Positions 1-8,937 of a stretch of DNA of 64,000 nucleotides are shown here, piece by piece. Made by a program: the position numbers and the translations under genes. Position 1 is the stretch's first letter. Every line of letters starts with the position of its first letter. Below the pieces are notes generated by a model, which made no database searches, was not told the DNA's origin, and saw only the letters and a program-made list of their open reading frames with translations. This DNA comes from Planctomycetota bacterium (GTDB lineage Bacteria > Planctomycetota > Phycisphaerae > UBA1845): NCBI GenBank assembly GCA_016200265.1, contig JACQFE010000053.1, forward strand, positions 62,001-126,000, read 5' to 3'.

Positions 1-1528
1 AATCCGTGAAAAGCTGGCGAGCCGCTTCAAGTCCGGCATCTTCACCGAGCGACGCAGCGAGCGCCTGCTTAATTTCCCACCAGCTCCCGCCAAGCACCTG
101 GCCACACTCGTGAACCTCCCCCTTGCAAGGATACTGCTGATTCGCGGCTTCCACGTCGCGGACTGCAACGCCCCCTTGAAGAAAATCCCGGCCAATCACG
201 TGATCATTGAAGATAAGAATGGACATGCAGTCGCCGAATCCTTCTCCGAACGCCTGCTGACGAAGATTGTGCCGGTTGACAATGAAGTGTCCGTATTCAT
301 GCGTGATCACGGAGCTATACGCAGTGTTCACGCACCCTCCGGATTTTTCGAAGTTGAACGAAAGATCACTCGGGCTAAAGAAGGCATTGCACACAAGGTC
401 CACATTCACCCGCGTAGGCATTTGTAGGTCGATCGCCGTGTACGAGGGCTGATATTTCTTGTAGAAGTCGTGTGCTGTATTGACGTAAATGAATGCGTTG
501 ACCTGCGAAGTGGTGAACTCTGACGGAGCGTCATTGAACAGCATGCTCGCGTCGTTCAGTGGCGACACCGACTGATCGACGTGCAAATTGTCGCCCTGCT
601 GATTCAGCACCTGCACCCACGGGCCGCTCAGATCCGCGCTCAGAGCAACTGATCCAATTCCGGCGTTGGTAAACGTGAAGTTTCCGCCTGCGTCCGTCAA
701 TGCCGTGCTGCTGTGCGGGCCATTGACCTGAAGATTCGGCAGCGAAAGCGATGCGGGAGGATTGCTCGGCTCATCCGGCAGCACGCCGGGAGACCCCATT
801 CCGGTCACAGTCCCTTGCACATCGCGGGAATAAACTTCACGGCGGGCATACGCAAGCTCACCGTTCGAAGCGTCGACAAAAAACGTGTAGGCGTCGAAAT
901 CCGGTGTATTGACCGTCGAGCCGGTGAACTTCCACGCCCGGATTGCGACCGGCGGCGGATCGGATTCACCCGGATACACCACCATGCTCGGCGCTGACCA
1001 ATCCGACAAGTGACGATATTGCGACACGCCCTGAACCTTGGAAACGGCATCTGCGGCGCTGACGGAAATAGGCCTGAATCCGTTTTCCGGCTTGTTTGCC
1101 AGCCGGGCCGACGCATAAATTACCGATGCATCATTTGGGCCGCCACGAACGGCGATATGGGCGGTCCCATATTCCACGGGCAGCCCGTCAATGTATTGTT
1201 GGTATGAATAAACGATTGTGCTTCCAGAGCCGACCGCTGTCCGCTCGCGCAGGCGTAAATCGGGCTTCATGACGTCAAATGCGGAGCCGTTCGTGGAAAG
1301 CCAGGCCTGTATGGCGGAATCAGCCGTTGGCGCTGAATTCATCGCCCGGCCAAAATAGGTGACGGTTCCGATGGATTCGCGATGAACGCGCAATCCCGGA
1401 TAGGCGGCGACTAGGCGCTCATCGCCACGTCTGGCGTTGCGATCGGCCGCAAGACTCTTGTGCGAACCGAACGCGGAAATGACAAGTGTGCACAAGGTTG
1501 GAGTGACAAGCCGGTGAATTCTCGCCAT
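1..1528 (-). CDS. Secreted zinc metalloprotease with FTP/PepSY-like propeptide (3' end beyond the window)
   Basis: An open frame of 509 codons runs from an ATG at 1528 to the left edge without a stop, so the C-terminus is missing. Residues 1-27 look like a signal peptide (LVTPTLCTLVISAFGSH core). Residues about 95-200 read like the FTP plus PepSY propeptide of thermolysin/fungalysin-type enzymes (QQYIDGLPVEYGTAHI, then SAADAVSKVQ). The zinc motif HEYGH is at residues 410-414 and GEGFGD at 428-433, where E429 would be the third ligand of a gluzincin. This fits an exported, self-inhibited metalloprotease of the M4/M36 group; the family within that group is inferred. The start ATG lies back to back with the divergent NPCBM gene, leaving about 70 bp for promoters. 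The Ca-binding or C-terminal sorting region cannot be seen. Confidence 0.85.
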   Translation of the reverse strand, partial: MARIHRLVTPTLCTLVISAFGSHKSLAADRNARRGDERLVAAYPGLRVHRESIGTVTYFGRAMNSAPTADSAIQAWLSTNGSAFDVMKPDLRLRERTAVGSGSTIVYSYQQYIDGLPVEYGTAHIAVRGGPNDASVIYASARLANKPENGFRPISVSAADAVSKVQGVSQYRHLSDWSAPSMVVYPGESDPPPVAIRAWKFTGSTVNTPDFDAYTFFVDASNGELAYARREVYSRDVQGTVTGMGSPGVLPDEPSNPPASLSLPNLQVNGPHSSTALTDAGGNFTFTNAGIGSVALSADLSGPWVQVLNQQGDNLHVDQSVSPLNDASMLFNDAPSEFTTSQVNAFIYVNTAHDFYKKYQPSYTAIDLQMPTRVNVDLVCNAFFSPSDLSFNFEKSGGCVNTAYSSVITHEYGHFIVNRHNLRQQAFGEGFGDCMSILIFNDHVIGRDFLQGGVAVRDVEAANQQYPCKGEVHECGQVLGGSWWEIKQALAASLGEDAGLEAARQLFTD

Positions 1529-1598
1529 GTTTTCGGTATCCTTCCCCTTGATCGTATCTTGTCGAGCGTCGAATACCCTCGACTCCGGAGTGCGGATT

Positions 1599-2852
1599 GT
1601 GAAATGTAACGCATTTTCTCGCCATTGTCAACGAATTGCGGCCTTCGCGGTCGTCGCCTTGGCGCTTCCCGCCGCCGAAAGGGCGCGTGGAATTCAGGTC
1701 GAACTCCTCGGCATTGACGGAAAAACGGTTCGGGGTGAATGGGTCAGTGCCGAACCGCTTTCCATCAAAATGTCGAAGTCAGGTGCTGTTGCCGACTCGA
1801 CCGTCCACTTGCTGGAATCGCTTTCCAACGTTTCGTTTCTTGCCTATGAAAAGCCGGCCACCGGAAACCTCGCCTTCTTCCTCGCCGACGGCGGCCGGTT
1901 AAGCGGTGAGATCGTCAAAGGGGGTGCTGATCGAATCATCGTGAAGTCCTCGCTGGGAGAAGTGACCGTACCTTTCGCATCGCTGGCTGCAATTCGATTT
2001 GGCAAGGAATCCGAATCCGAAAAGGCCGCAACAGTTTTTCGGGATGCGGTGGCGGCCCGGCTCCCGGCGCAGGACATCCTCATTTCCCGCGACGCCGATG
2101 AGGTCAAGAGTGTGCGCGGGACATTGGAAGAACTGGATGCGGAGAAGGGTTCATTTCGATTCGCGGATCGGTCCAGGGTCTTTCAAATCGAAAAGATATT
2201 TGGAATCGTCTTCGCAGCCGGCGCGGACGAGCCGCCGCGTGAACCGCTTGCGGTGCATCTTGCCTGTGGCGACGTGATCTCCGGCGCATTGCAGTCCGGC
2301 GACGCCGAACACATCGCCCTGAAAAGCTCGTTTGGTTCGGTTGTGACCATTCCGCTTGCAGACGTTCGCTCCATCGATGTCCACAGCGATCGCGTGGTGT
2401 TTATCAGCGAACTCACTCCGAGCGAGGAACTGGTCGAGGGAATCGTGTACGATCCTTGGCCGGTTCGCCGCGATCGAAGCGTCTCCAACACGCCGATTTT
2501 CATGGCCGGTCGGACTTTCGCACGTGGCCTCGGCGTCCACAGCCGGACAACGCTTTCCTATGATCTGGGCGGCGCGTACGACACGCTCCTGACCACCATC
2601 GGGCTCGACGATGTCGTGAGACCGCGCGGCGCGGTTGTGTTCAAGGTGCTGGGCGACGGCAAAGTGATCTTCGATAGCGGCCTGGTGCGCGGCACGGACC
2701 CTCCGCGCGATATCGAGGTATCGCTAAACAGTGTCAAGAGATTGACACTTCTAGTGGATTACGGCGAAGGACTGGACATCGCCGGACAAGCCGACTGGGG
2801 CGGCGCACGATTGCTCAAGAGTCAAAATGTCCCGGCAAAAAGGCGAATGTAG
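1599..2852 (+). CDS. Secreted NPCBM-domain protein
   Basis: The C-terminal half (about 125 residues) is an NPCBM/NEW2-type putative carbohydrate-binding module, recognisable from FARGLGVHSRTTLSYDLGG and a closing LLVDYGEG...ADWGGARL. The N-terminal half has two copies of a beta-rich unit around LADGGRLSGEIV...VKSSLGEVTVP and LACGDVISGALQ...LKSSFGSVVTIP. A GTG at 1599 preceded by GGAG gives a start directly before a hydrophobic signal peptide (IAAFAVVALALPAAERA). The frame is open back to an ATG at 1527, but that start would sit on the start codon of the divergent protease gene. The stop is 2 bp from the HtrA-like gene, so this heads a four-gene unit. Function beyond export and probable sugar or surface binding is unknown. 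Confidence 0.8.
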   Translation: MKCNAFSRHCQRIAAFAVVALALPAAERARGIQVELLGIDGKTVRGEWVSAEPLSIKMSKSGAVADSTVHLLESLSNVSFLAYEKPATGNLAFFLADGGRLSGEIVKGGADRIIVKSSLGEVTVPFASLAAIRFGKESESEKAATVFRDAVAARLPAQDILISRDADEVKSVRGTLEELDAEKGSFRFADRSRVFQIEKIFGIVFAAGADEPPREPLAVHLACGDVISGALQSGDAEHIALKSSFGSVVTIPLADVRSIDVHSDRVVFISELTPSEELVEGIVYDPWPVRRDRSVSNTPIFMAGRTFARGLGVHSRTTLSYDLGGAYDTLLTTIGLDDVVRPRGAVVFKVLGDGKVIFDSGLVRGTDPPRDIEVSLNSVKRLTLLVDYGEGLDIAGQADWGGARLLKSQNVPAKRRM

Positions 2853-2854
2853 GG

Positions 2855-4642
2855 ATGACGCCCAACCATAGAATCCAGTTCAATGTCTCCGCGCGGCGAG
2901 GACTGTTATCCTGCGCGTTGGGCATTGCACTTGCGGTTGCGACGCTCGCACATGGACAATCACTCACCGCCGAAAAAGATCCCATCCACCAAGACGAGCA
3001 AGCCCGAATCGAGATGATTCAGCGCGTCACGCCCGCGGTTGTGGCCGTCTTCGACGAGCAACAGCGCGGCGGCGGATCAGGGGTGCTCATCGACGCGGAC
3101 GGATTCGGCATCACCAACTTCCACGTCGTCGCGCCGATGCTCGGCAGCCGACGCGGCCTGGGCGGTCTCAGCGATGGAAAAACCTACGAACTCCAGGTGC
3201 TCGGAATCGACCCAACCGGCGACCTCGCCATGTTTCGACTCGCCCGCAGCGAACCATTTTCTTTCGCGGCGCTCGGCGATTCCGACGCATTGAAACTAGG
3301 TGATACGGCCATCGCACTCGGAAACCCATTCAGCCTCAGCGAAGACTACACGCCGACGGCCACCATGGGCATTGTCACCGGAATCCACCGTTATCAATGG
3401 GGCACCGGCGGAAATTTGGCGTATACCGATTGCATTCAGGTCGATGCCTCGATCAATCCCGGAAACTCGGGCGGGCCCTTGTTCAATGAAGCCGGTGAAG
3501 TCGTCGGAATCAATGGGCGTATCTCCGTCAACACGCGAGGCCGATACAATGTCGGTTTCGGGTACGCGATTTCTTCCAATCAGATCAAGCGATTCATTCC
3601 CACGCTACGAGCGGGTTTGCTTGCACGACACGGCTCGCTGCCGCGCATTCAGGAAGGACACAGCGATGTCGTCTTTACACAAGTGTCGCCGGACTCAAAC
3701 TTTTACAAGAACGCCTTGCGAAGCGGCGACCGTCTGATCGGTTTTGATGAGATGCCGATTGCGAACCGCAATCAATTTGCCAGTGTAGTTGGTGCCTACC
3801 CTGCGGACTGGCCAATTGTACTTGACGTCGGGCGCGTAGGTCAGACGAAACGCATTCCTGTAAGGCTTGTCGCTGTCAATCCCCGAATGGATAAGGGCTT
3901 CACCCAACTTGGAGAACAGAATTATGATGAAACCCGACGAGTGCTCTCGGCATTCGGATCAGCCGTGCTTGGCAAGGAAAATAAACTACCAAGGTCTTGG
4001 CACTGGCAAATGACACGAGAATTCGAGCCCAATTCGAATGGCATTCGTCGCACAACTGAACATTTTTCCGGCAATTTACAAGGCGGCGCGCCGGCACTGC
4101 TTCGGAATCTCGATGTTCCTGAGAGAATGGTCAAATTCGATGCGAACATCGCTACGGAAACTCAATCGGAGAGCCGCGAGGGCGTAGAGCCTCGCGAGTT
4201 CTTAGTAACGGACTCGATGCAATTGATTCTCACATCTCTCTATCGTGCGCAGACAGTATTACTCCTCTACGCTCATGACGGGCTGCCCGTCGGACAACCG
4301 GAGATCACTCACGTCGGAGCAGACGCGCTGATGCCCATCGACATGTGCGCGGGTGATGCGCCGCCTGCCCTGCAGAAACGCGAGTCACCCGTATTTCGAC
4401 CTGTGTTGAGCGTCATTCAATGGAAATTCTCTGATACAGCCACGGCATGGTATGGGTTCGACATGGATAGCGGACGGCTGGCGCAGATTCGAATCCGCGA
4501 TATCCCCACCGGCGACGAAATCATCATCCAGTTGGCTGATTACAAGGACATCGGCGGGATGAACTGGCCTTGCACGGTCGAGGTCCGCACTCCCAACGGC
4601 GAGTTCCGCGAAACCTACAGCGATTGGAAGATCGAATTTTGA
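2855..4642 (+). CDS. HtrA/Deg-like S1C serine protease with PDZ domain, catalytically intact
   Basis: Trypsin-like periplasmic or secreted protease. The signal peptide covers residues 15-35 (LLSCALGIALAVATLAHG). The triad is complete: H90 in GITNFHVV, D123 in PTGDLAMF, S205 in NPGNSGGPL. A PDZ-like region follows at about 260-345 (VSPDSNFYKNALRSGDRLIGFDE). The remaining 240 residues form a long C-terminal extension I do not recognise, unlike the second PDZ domain of classical DegP. It follows the NPCBM gene by 2 bp and its stop overlaps a TTG start of the next HtrA-like gene (TTGA), so translation is probably coupled. It is the only member of the three tandem S1C-like proteins here that keeps the catalytic residues, so it is probably the working protease of the set. 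Confidence 0.9.
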   Translation: MTPNHRIQFNVSARRGLLSCALGIALAVATLAHGQSLTAEKDPIHQDEQARIEMIQRVTPAVVAVFDEQQRGGGSGVLIDADGFGITNFHVVAPMLGSRRGLGGLSDGKTYELQVLGIDPTGDLAMFRLARSEPFSFAALGDSDALKLGDTAIALGNPFSLSEDYTPTATMGIVTGIHRYQWGTGGNLAYTDCIQVDASINPGNSGGPLFNEAGEVVGINGRISVNTRGRYNVGFGYAISSNQIKRFIPTLRAGLLARHGSLPRIQEGHSDVVFTQVSPDSNFYKNALRSGDRLIGFDEMPIANRNQFASVVGAYPADWPIVLDVGRVGQTKRIPVRLVAVNPRMDKGFTQLGEQNYDETRRVLSAFGSAVLGKENKLPRSWHWQMTREFEPNSNGIRRTTEHFSGNLQGGAPALLRNLDVPERMVKFDANIATETQSESREGVEPREFLVTDSMQLILTSLYRAQTVLLLYAHDGLPVGQPEITHVGADALMPIDMCAGDAPPALQKRESPVFRPVLSVIQWKFSDTATAWYGFDMDSGRLAQIRIRDIPTGDEIIIQLADYKDIGGMNWPCTVEVRTPNGEFRETYSDWKIEF

Positions 4643-5841
4643 ATTCACGACTGTTTCATCGCCTGGGTTTGGTCGTTTGTTCGCTGTTGTCGACGGCAAC
4701 GCTTGCTGCTTCGTCACCGCCGCATCCGACAAGCTTCGATCGCGCCATCGATGTGCTCCTCGCACGCACAGTGAAGCTCTACGGATTGAAAGTCGGTGGA
4801 GAAGCCGGCTATGGCACCGGCATTATCGTCTCCGAAGATGGCCTCGTACTCACCGTGTCTTCGCTGCTGATCGACGCACACAAAGTCCGCGCCGTGACGG
4901 AAGATGGCACGCGATATTTGGCCGAGGTCTTGCACCGGGATCCCCAGCGCCAGCTCGCTCTGCTGCGGCTGAGGCCGTTCGAGGAAGACCATGGCGAGGC
5001 CGCCGTGGGCACGAGTCGGGTCGCGAAAGTCGGGCCATTCCCATTCTTCAACGTCGATGGCGACGCATCGAACCCTCAAAGCACGCGCATCGGCGCGGAA
5101 GGATCGACTCTGCAACCCGGAGATTGGGTCGTGGCGGCCGGGAATGCCTTCAAAGTCGCCGAAGGCGCCGAGCCGATGTCCATCGTTCACGGCATCTATT
5201 CGGCCCGTACGCGTCTTGATGCGCGGCGAACGGTCAAAGAATTCCCGTATCACGGGGACGTCCTTGTGATCGACGCCGTCACCAGCAATCCCGGCGCACC
5301 AGGCAGCGCCGTCGTTGATCTGGACGGCGAGTTCGTGGGTATGATCGGCCGGCTCGTCATTTCCAATCTCACGCACACCCATTTCAATTACGCTCTTCCG
5401 CGCGATGTGCTGGCCGCATACTTCAAGGAAGCCACAACCAAGCAAGACGACAAATTGGTCGCCACTGTGAAGACCGACGGCGATGCACACGCCGCCGCCA
5501 ATGCCAATTCGAATTCCGCCGCGACGACGGACGAATTGGCCTCGGCGAGTTCGCACTCGTCGCAGACAAAATCCACCGTCGATCTGGGAATCCGCGTCGT
5601 GCGCTCTGGATATCAGAATGTCCCGCCGATTGTCGATCGCGTGCGGCGCGCGTCGCCGGCCGACGTCACCGGCGTTCGCAAGGATGATCTCATCCTCTCC
5701 ATCAATGGCCGGACCGTGAAGGACGTTCGCGATTACGATGAGCGAATCGAATCACTGACTGCCGATGATACGATTGATCTCCTGATCCGCCGCGATCGGC
5801 AGGTCATTCGTCTCAAGCTCAAGCCGGAGACAAAACCATGA
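4639..5841 (+). CDS. HtrA-like pseudoprotease with PDZ domain
   Basis: Clear S1C fold relative of its upstream neighbour, but all three catalytic positions are replaced: the His position is Ser75 (LTVSSLL), the Asp position is Gln105 (DPQRQLALLRL) and the Ser position is Pro221 (SNPGAPGSAV instead of NPGNSGGPL). A PDZ domain occupies about the last 90 residues (VDRVRRASPADVTGVRKDDL). I chose the TTG at 4639 because it overlaps the preceding TGA and is followed by a signal peptide (LGLVVCSLLSTATLAASS); an ATG at 4570 would lie deep in the upstream gene. A low-complexity Ala/Asn/Ser linker precedes the PDZ domain. It probably binds substrate or regulates rather than cleaves. Its stop overlaps the next start (ATGA). 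Confidence 0.85.
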   Translation: MNSRLFHRLGLVVCSLLSTATLAASSPPHPTSFDRAIDVLLARTVKLYGLKVGGEAGYGTGIIVSEDGLVLTVSSLLIDAHKVRAVTEDGTRYLAEVLHRDPQRQLALLRLRPFEEDHGEAAVGTSRVAKVGPFPFFNVDGDASNPQSTRIGAEGSTLQPGDWVVAAGNAFKVAEGAEPMSIVHGIYSARTRLDARRTVKEFPYHGDVLVIDAVTSNPGAPGSAVVDLDGEFVGMIGRLVISNLTHTHFNYALPRDVLAAYFKEATTKQDDKLVATVKTDGDAHAAANANSNSAATTDELASASSHSSQTKSTVDLGIRVVRSGYQNVPPIVDRVRRASPADVTGVRKDDLILSINGRTVKDVRDYDERIESLTADDTIDLLIRRDRQVIRLKLKPETKP

Positions 5842-7082
5842 ATCGAATTCTGATGCCGTACCGGCTTCAATTGACGCTCTGTTTCACCGTCTGTAGCTAC
5901 TTAGGTGTCAGTTCCTTGGCACTCTCGGCGGATGGAAACGCCACGGCCACTCACACCGAAACGCACGGTCCCGATCTGTATCGCGGCATCCAGGATCGCT
6001 TCCGCGCGGTCACCGAGAAGCTTAAGCCTTCCCTCGTTCGAATCGAAACCGTTGGCGGCGCCCAACCGCTCGAAGATTCTCGATTGGCAAGCCGAGGCGG
6101 CGCCCCCGGGGGACCCAATCCCGCCAAACGCACGCAAAATCCGTTTCGCGACGCACCGGGCGGAGGCGGCTTTGTCGTCGCCGACGGACCCACCACCGGC
6201 ATCGTCTATTCCGCGGACGGACTCATCCTCACCAGCAGCTTCAACTTCGTCACTCAACCGTCGATCATCACAGTGACGCTGCCCGACGGACGCCATTTGG
6301 CCGCCGATCTCATCGCTCGCGATCAGGTTCGCAAGATTGCTCTGCTCAAAGTTGACGCGACCGGACTGACGGTTCCGCAATGGGCGCCGCTCGATGACGT
6401 GAGAATCGGCGAATGGGCGGTCGCGCTGGGACTCGGTCTCGGCGCGGAAGAGCCTTCCATCACCGTCGGAATCATCAGCGCACTGAATCGCATGCACTCG
6501 ATGGCCGTTCAAACCGACGCTCGACTCAGCCCCGTCAACTACGGCGGCCCGCTCTGCGATCTCGACGGTCGCATCATTGGGTTGTGCGTGCCGATGGCGC
6601 AGCGACCGGGCGAACTCGCGGGCGTCGAATTCTACGATTCCGGCATCGGTTTCGCCGTTCCTCGCGCAAAGCTCGAACCCATCGTCGAAGAATTGAAAAC
6701 CGGTCGATCGTTTTATCGCGGCTGGCTCGGAGTTGTTTTCGATCCGCGACATCCCGACGCGTTGGTCATGCAAAAAATCGCCAGCCCGTCACCGGCCGCA
6801 AACGCCGGACTCGAAGTCGGCGATCGCCTTGTGGAGATCAACGGCAAGAAACTTCGGCATTACGGCCAACTCGTCCAGGCGATCTACATGATCCCGGCCG
6901 GTGAGCGCATCATCCTCCGCGTGGAACGCGACAATGTCGAGGTCGAGATCAAGCTCCCGCTCGCCCGCAATAATGAATTGGGACCACTGCCGGATATTGA
7001 AGAACCGCTCGACCCGGCGCAGCCAAACCCGGAGCAGCAGCCCAAACCCGCTCCCGATGAACCGCCTCAAGAGGACGATTAA
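5838..7082 (+). CDS. HtrA-like pseudoprotease with PDZ domain (second)
   Basis: Third S1C-like protein of the run, starting at ATG 5838 inside an ATGA overlap. The triad is again lost, with different residues from its neighbour: Phe135 at the His position (LTSSFNFV), Lys166 at the Asp position (DQVRKIALLKV) and Tyr235 at the Ser position (SPVNYGGPL, with GGPL retained). A signal peptide lies at about 10-30. A PDZ domain near residues 295-375 (KIASPSPAANAGLEVGDRL) is followed by a Pro/Glu-rich acidic tail. The retained fold and PDZ with independent loss of catalysis suggest a selected non-enzymatic role, for example forming a hetero-oligomer with the active protease encoded at 2855. The 3' end overlaps the convergent chromate transporter gene by 4 bp. 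Confidence 0.85.
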   Translation: MNRILMPYRLQLTLCFTVCSYLGVSSLALSADGNATATHTETHGPDLYRGIQDRFRAVTEKLKPSLVRIETVGGAQPLEDSRLASRGGAPGGPNPAKRTQNPFRDAPGGGGFVVADGPTTGIVYSADGLILTSSFNFVTQPSIITVTLPDGRHLAADLIARDQVRKIALLKVDATGLTVPQWAPLDDVRIGEWAVALGLGLGAEEPSITVGIISALNRMHSMAVQTDARLSPVNYGGPLCDLDGRIIGLCVPMAQRPGELAGVEFYDSGIGFAVPRAKLEPIVEELKTGRSFYRGWLGVVFDPRHPDALVMQKIASPSPAANAGLEVGDRLVEINGKKLRHYGQLVQAIYMIPAGERIILRVERDNVEVEIKLPLARNNELGPLPDIEEPLDPAQPNPEQQPKPAPDEPPQEDD

Positions 7083-8254
7083 CGCGCTCCTGAATACATC
7101 AATAATCCGGCAAGCGCCGAAGACGCAATGACCACCGGCTCGGGCAATCGAAATCGCCAAATGACGACCAGCGCGATGGTCGCAATGAGCAACGTCCTCA
7201 CGTCAACAACCGATCGCCGACCGAGCACCACCACCGCGCCGGTGATTGTTCCGATGGCGGCCGCGGTCACGCCATCCACGAACGCGATGATTCCAGGCAG
7301 CTTTCCGTATTTGCGGAAGTACGGGGCCGGAAGAATCGTGAAAAGATAACAAGGCAAAAATGTCGCACTTGCGGCGACGCACGCACCCGGCACACCGGCC
7401 ACCAGATATCCAATGAATCCAACGGTGATGACCACCGGTCCGGGCGTGATCATCGCGACGGCCACCGCGTCCATGAATTGCCGTTCATTCAGCCAATGAT
7501 ATTCGTTGACCACGCCGCCGTGGAGAAACGGAACGATCGCAAGTCCGCTTCCAAACACGAATGTCCCGGCCTTCGCGAAAAATGCCGCTATGGTCCCCAG
7601 TTTTGGCCAGTCTATTGATGGCGTTCCAACCAGCGCAAGGATCAAGGGCGAAATTGCGACGGACGGACCATTCGTCCGGCGCTTCAAGAATGCAGGCCCG
7701 CATCGCACAAGCCAGACAAGCACGCCGGCGAACAGGAATAACAATACACTCTCCGATTCCGTCACGATCGTGAAGATCGTGCTGATGAAATAAACGGCCA
7801 AGAGCAAATAGTTTTTGCCCACGCTCTTGCGAGTGAGTTTGTATGCACTCAGCGCGATGATGCCGATGACGGCCGCACCCACCCCGTAGAACACCGCCTG
7901 CATCCACGACAGCCCCTGATAGCGAACGTAGGCCCATCCGAGACCGAGCACCATGAGGAACGACGGCAGAACGAAAGCAATTCCAACCAGCGTCGCCCCA
8001 ATGATTTTGTAATGAACGTAACCAAGGTAGATCGCCAGTTGAGCGGCGAGCGGGCCGGGGGCGAGCTGGGCGAGCGCGAGCCCTTCCTTATAGTCGGCCT
8101 CGAAAATCCATTTGCGCCGCTCGACCAGATCGCGGTGCATGTATCCGACGAGCGCTACCGGGCCACCAAAGCCGATCGACCCCAGCTTCGTGGCATACCC
8201 TACGAGCTGAGCCAGCGTATAAGTCGGTTGTTCTCGATTGCTCGAGTCGTCCAT
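7079..8254 (-). CDS. chrA: Chromate transporter (CHR family)
   Basis: A 391-residue hydrophobic protein with two homologous CHR halves. The N-terminal half has the signature FGGPVALVGYMHRDLV and LAQLAPGPLAAQLAIYLGY; the C-terminal half repeats it as FGSGLAIVPFLHGGVV and AVAMITPGPVVITVGFIGY. CHR proteins of this long form export chromate from the cytoplasm. About 10-12 membrane segments are visible. The gene is monocistronic and convergent with the HtrA-like run (stops overlap by 4 bp). No chromate regulator (ChrB) is next to it, so the substrate is inferred from family alone. Confidence 0.9.
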   Translation of the reverse strand: MDDSSNREQPTYTLAQLVGYATKLGSIGFGGPVALVGYMHRDLVERRKWIFEADYKEGLALAQLAPGPLAAQLAIYLGYVHYKIIGATLVGIAFVLPSFLMVLGLGWAYVRYQGLSWMQAVFYGVGAAVIGIIALSAYKLTRKSVGKNYLLLAVYFISTIFTIVTESESVLLFLFAGVLVWLVRCGPAFLKRRTNGPSVAISPLILALVGTPSIDWPKLGTIAAFFAKAGTFVFGSGLAIVPFLHGGVVNEYHWLNERQFMDAVAVAMITPGPVVITVGFIGYLVAGVPGACVAASATFLPCYLFTILPAPYFRKYGKLPGIIAFVDGVTAAAIGTITGAVVVLGRRSVVDVRTLLIATIALVVIWRFRLPEPVVIASSALAGLLMYSGAR

Positions 8255-8410
8255 GATTCGATTCCTGCACCCGCGCGGGCAAATTGACGCTGCGGATCAA
8301 CGGGCCCGCTAGACTTTTTGGAGCATCGAAGTAAAAAGGTATTCAACATCGCTCGTACGTACAAGGACTGAATGAATTTTGGGTTCGTTGAACCGGAAGG
8401 AGAAATTACC

Positions 8411-8516
8411 GTGGGAATCAATTTGAAGGGCCGTCAATAACTTTCCATGCTCAATTTCTCCACGGATGAAATCCTCGCCGTTCTCGACACCGCCCGCACG
8501 CTCAAGGCCAAGCGCA
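8411..8516 (+). pseudogene. argF 5' fragment (broken duplicate)
   Basis: The reading from GTG 8411 matches the first 36 codons of the intact argF at 12472 almost residue for residue: VGINLKGRQ*LSMLNFSTDE against MGVNLKGRHLLSMLDFSTDE, then ILAVLDTAR and LKAKR. Codon 10 is TAA where argF has TTA, and homology stops at about 8516. A purine-rich ribosome-binding site (GGAAGGAG) is also kept upstream, as in argF. Most nucleotide differences between the copies are at third codon positions, so the copy seems to have diverged under coding constraint before it was truncated and stopped. Confidence 0.85.
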
Positions 8517-8680
8517 AAACGGAATGGCGGTTGGGGCGTGTCATGGATGGCGGATGGGCGTTGACGACTTGACAACTTTGGACGCAGGAACCGTTTGGTT
8601 CGGCGGAGCCGGCCCTTCGGTTCGCCCGGCGCCATGCGTGATAGGCGTGCATCCCATTCTGGGTAGAAAGGGGTGAAAAC

Positions 8681-8731
8681 TGCTGTCACCCTGAGCGCAG
8701 CGAAGGGTCTCAAATTTCGCGAGGTTCTTCG
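8681..8731. repeat. REP-like intergenic element, copy 1
   Basis: The stretch beginning TGCTGTCACCCTGAGCGCAG and continuing CGAAGGGTCTC is close to the one at 18163-18240 (CTGAGCGTAGCGAAGCATCTC). It belongs to a widespread family of intergenic palindromes recognised by CTGAGCGNAGCGAAG. This copy lacks the complementary CTCAGGATGAC arm that the other copy has. Confidence 0.6.
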
Positions 8732-8937
8732 CTGATGCACAGAATAGCGGCCGCCATGACGTTCGTCATTATTTGCCACTATCTTTGGGACGCACCCGCG
8801 TGAGACCGGTCCAATCGAGGGGGCTTGAGTATTTCTGCAAGTTCCCATATGATGAGCAAACAAACCGGATCGATGGGAATTCCGGTTGTGCGTTGAGGAG
8901 TGCGGGGGTCCATGAAGTTTCGTCGGTGGGGTTTGCG

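Larger units (their letters stand above)
8255..8937. other. Gene-poor stretch with argF remnant and a repeat element
   Basis: No convincing intact gene on either strand. It contains a broken 5' fragment of argF (8411-8516) and a palindromic repeat element (8681-8731), described separately. Long frames here, such as 8309-9088 on the minus strand, have unnatural Arg/Pro/Thr-rich composition and no domain. Confidence 0.5.

Noticed and set aside
4714..5556. 280-codon minus-strand frame inside the second HtrA-like gene
   Set aside because: Antisense shadow of a gene with clear S1C/PDZ homology.
5901..6773. 290-codon minus-strand frame inside the third HtrA-like gene
   Set aside because: Antisense shadow; the plus-strand frame has the fold and coupled start.
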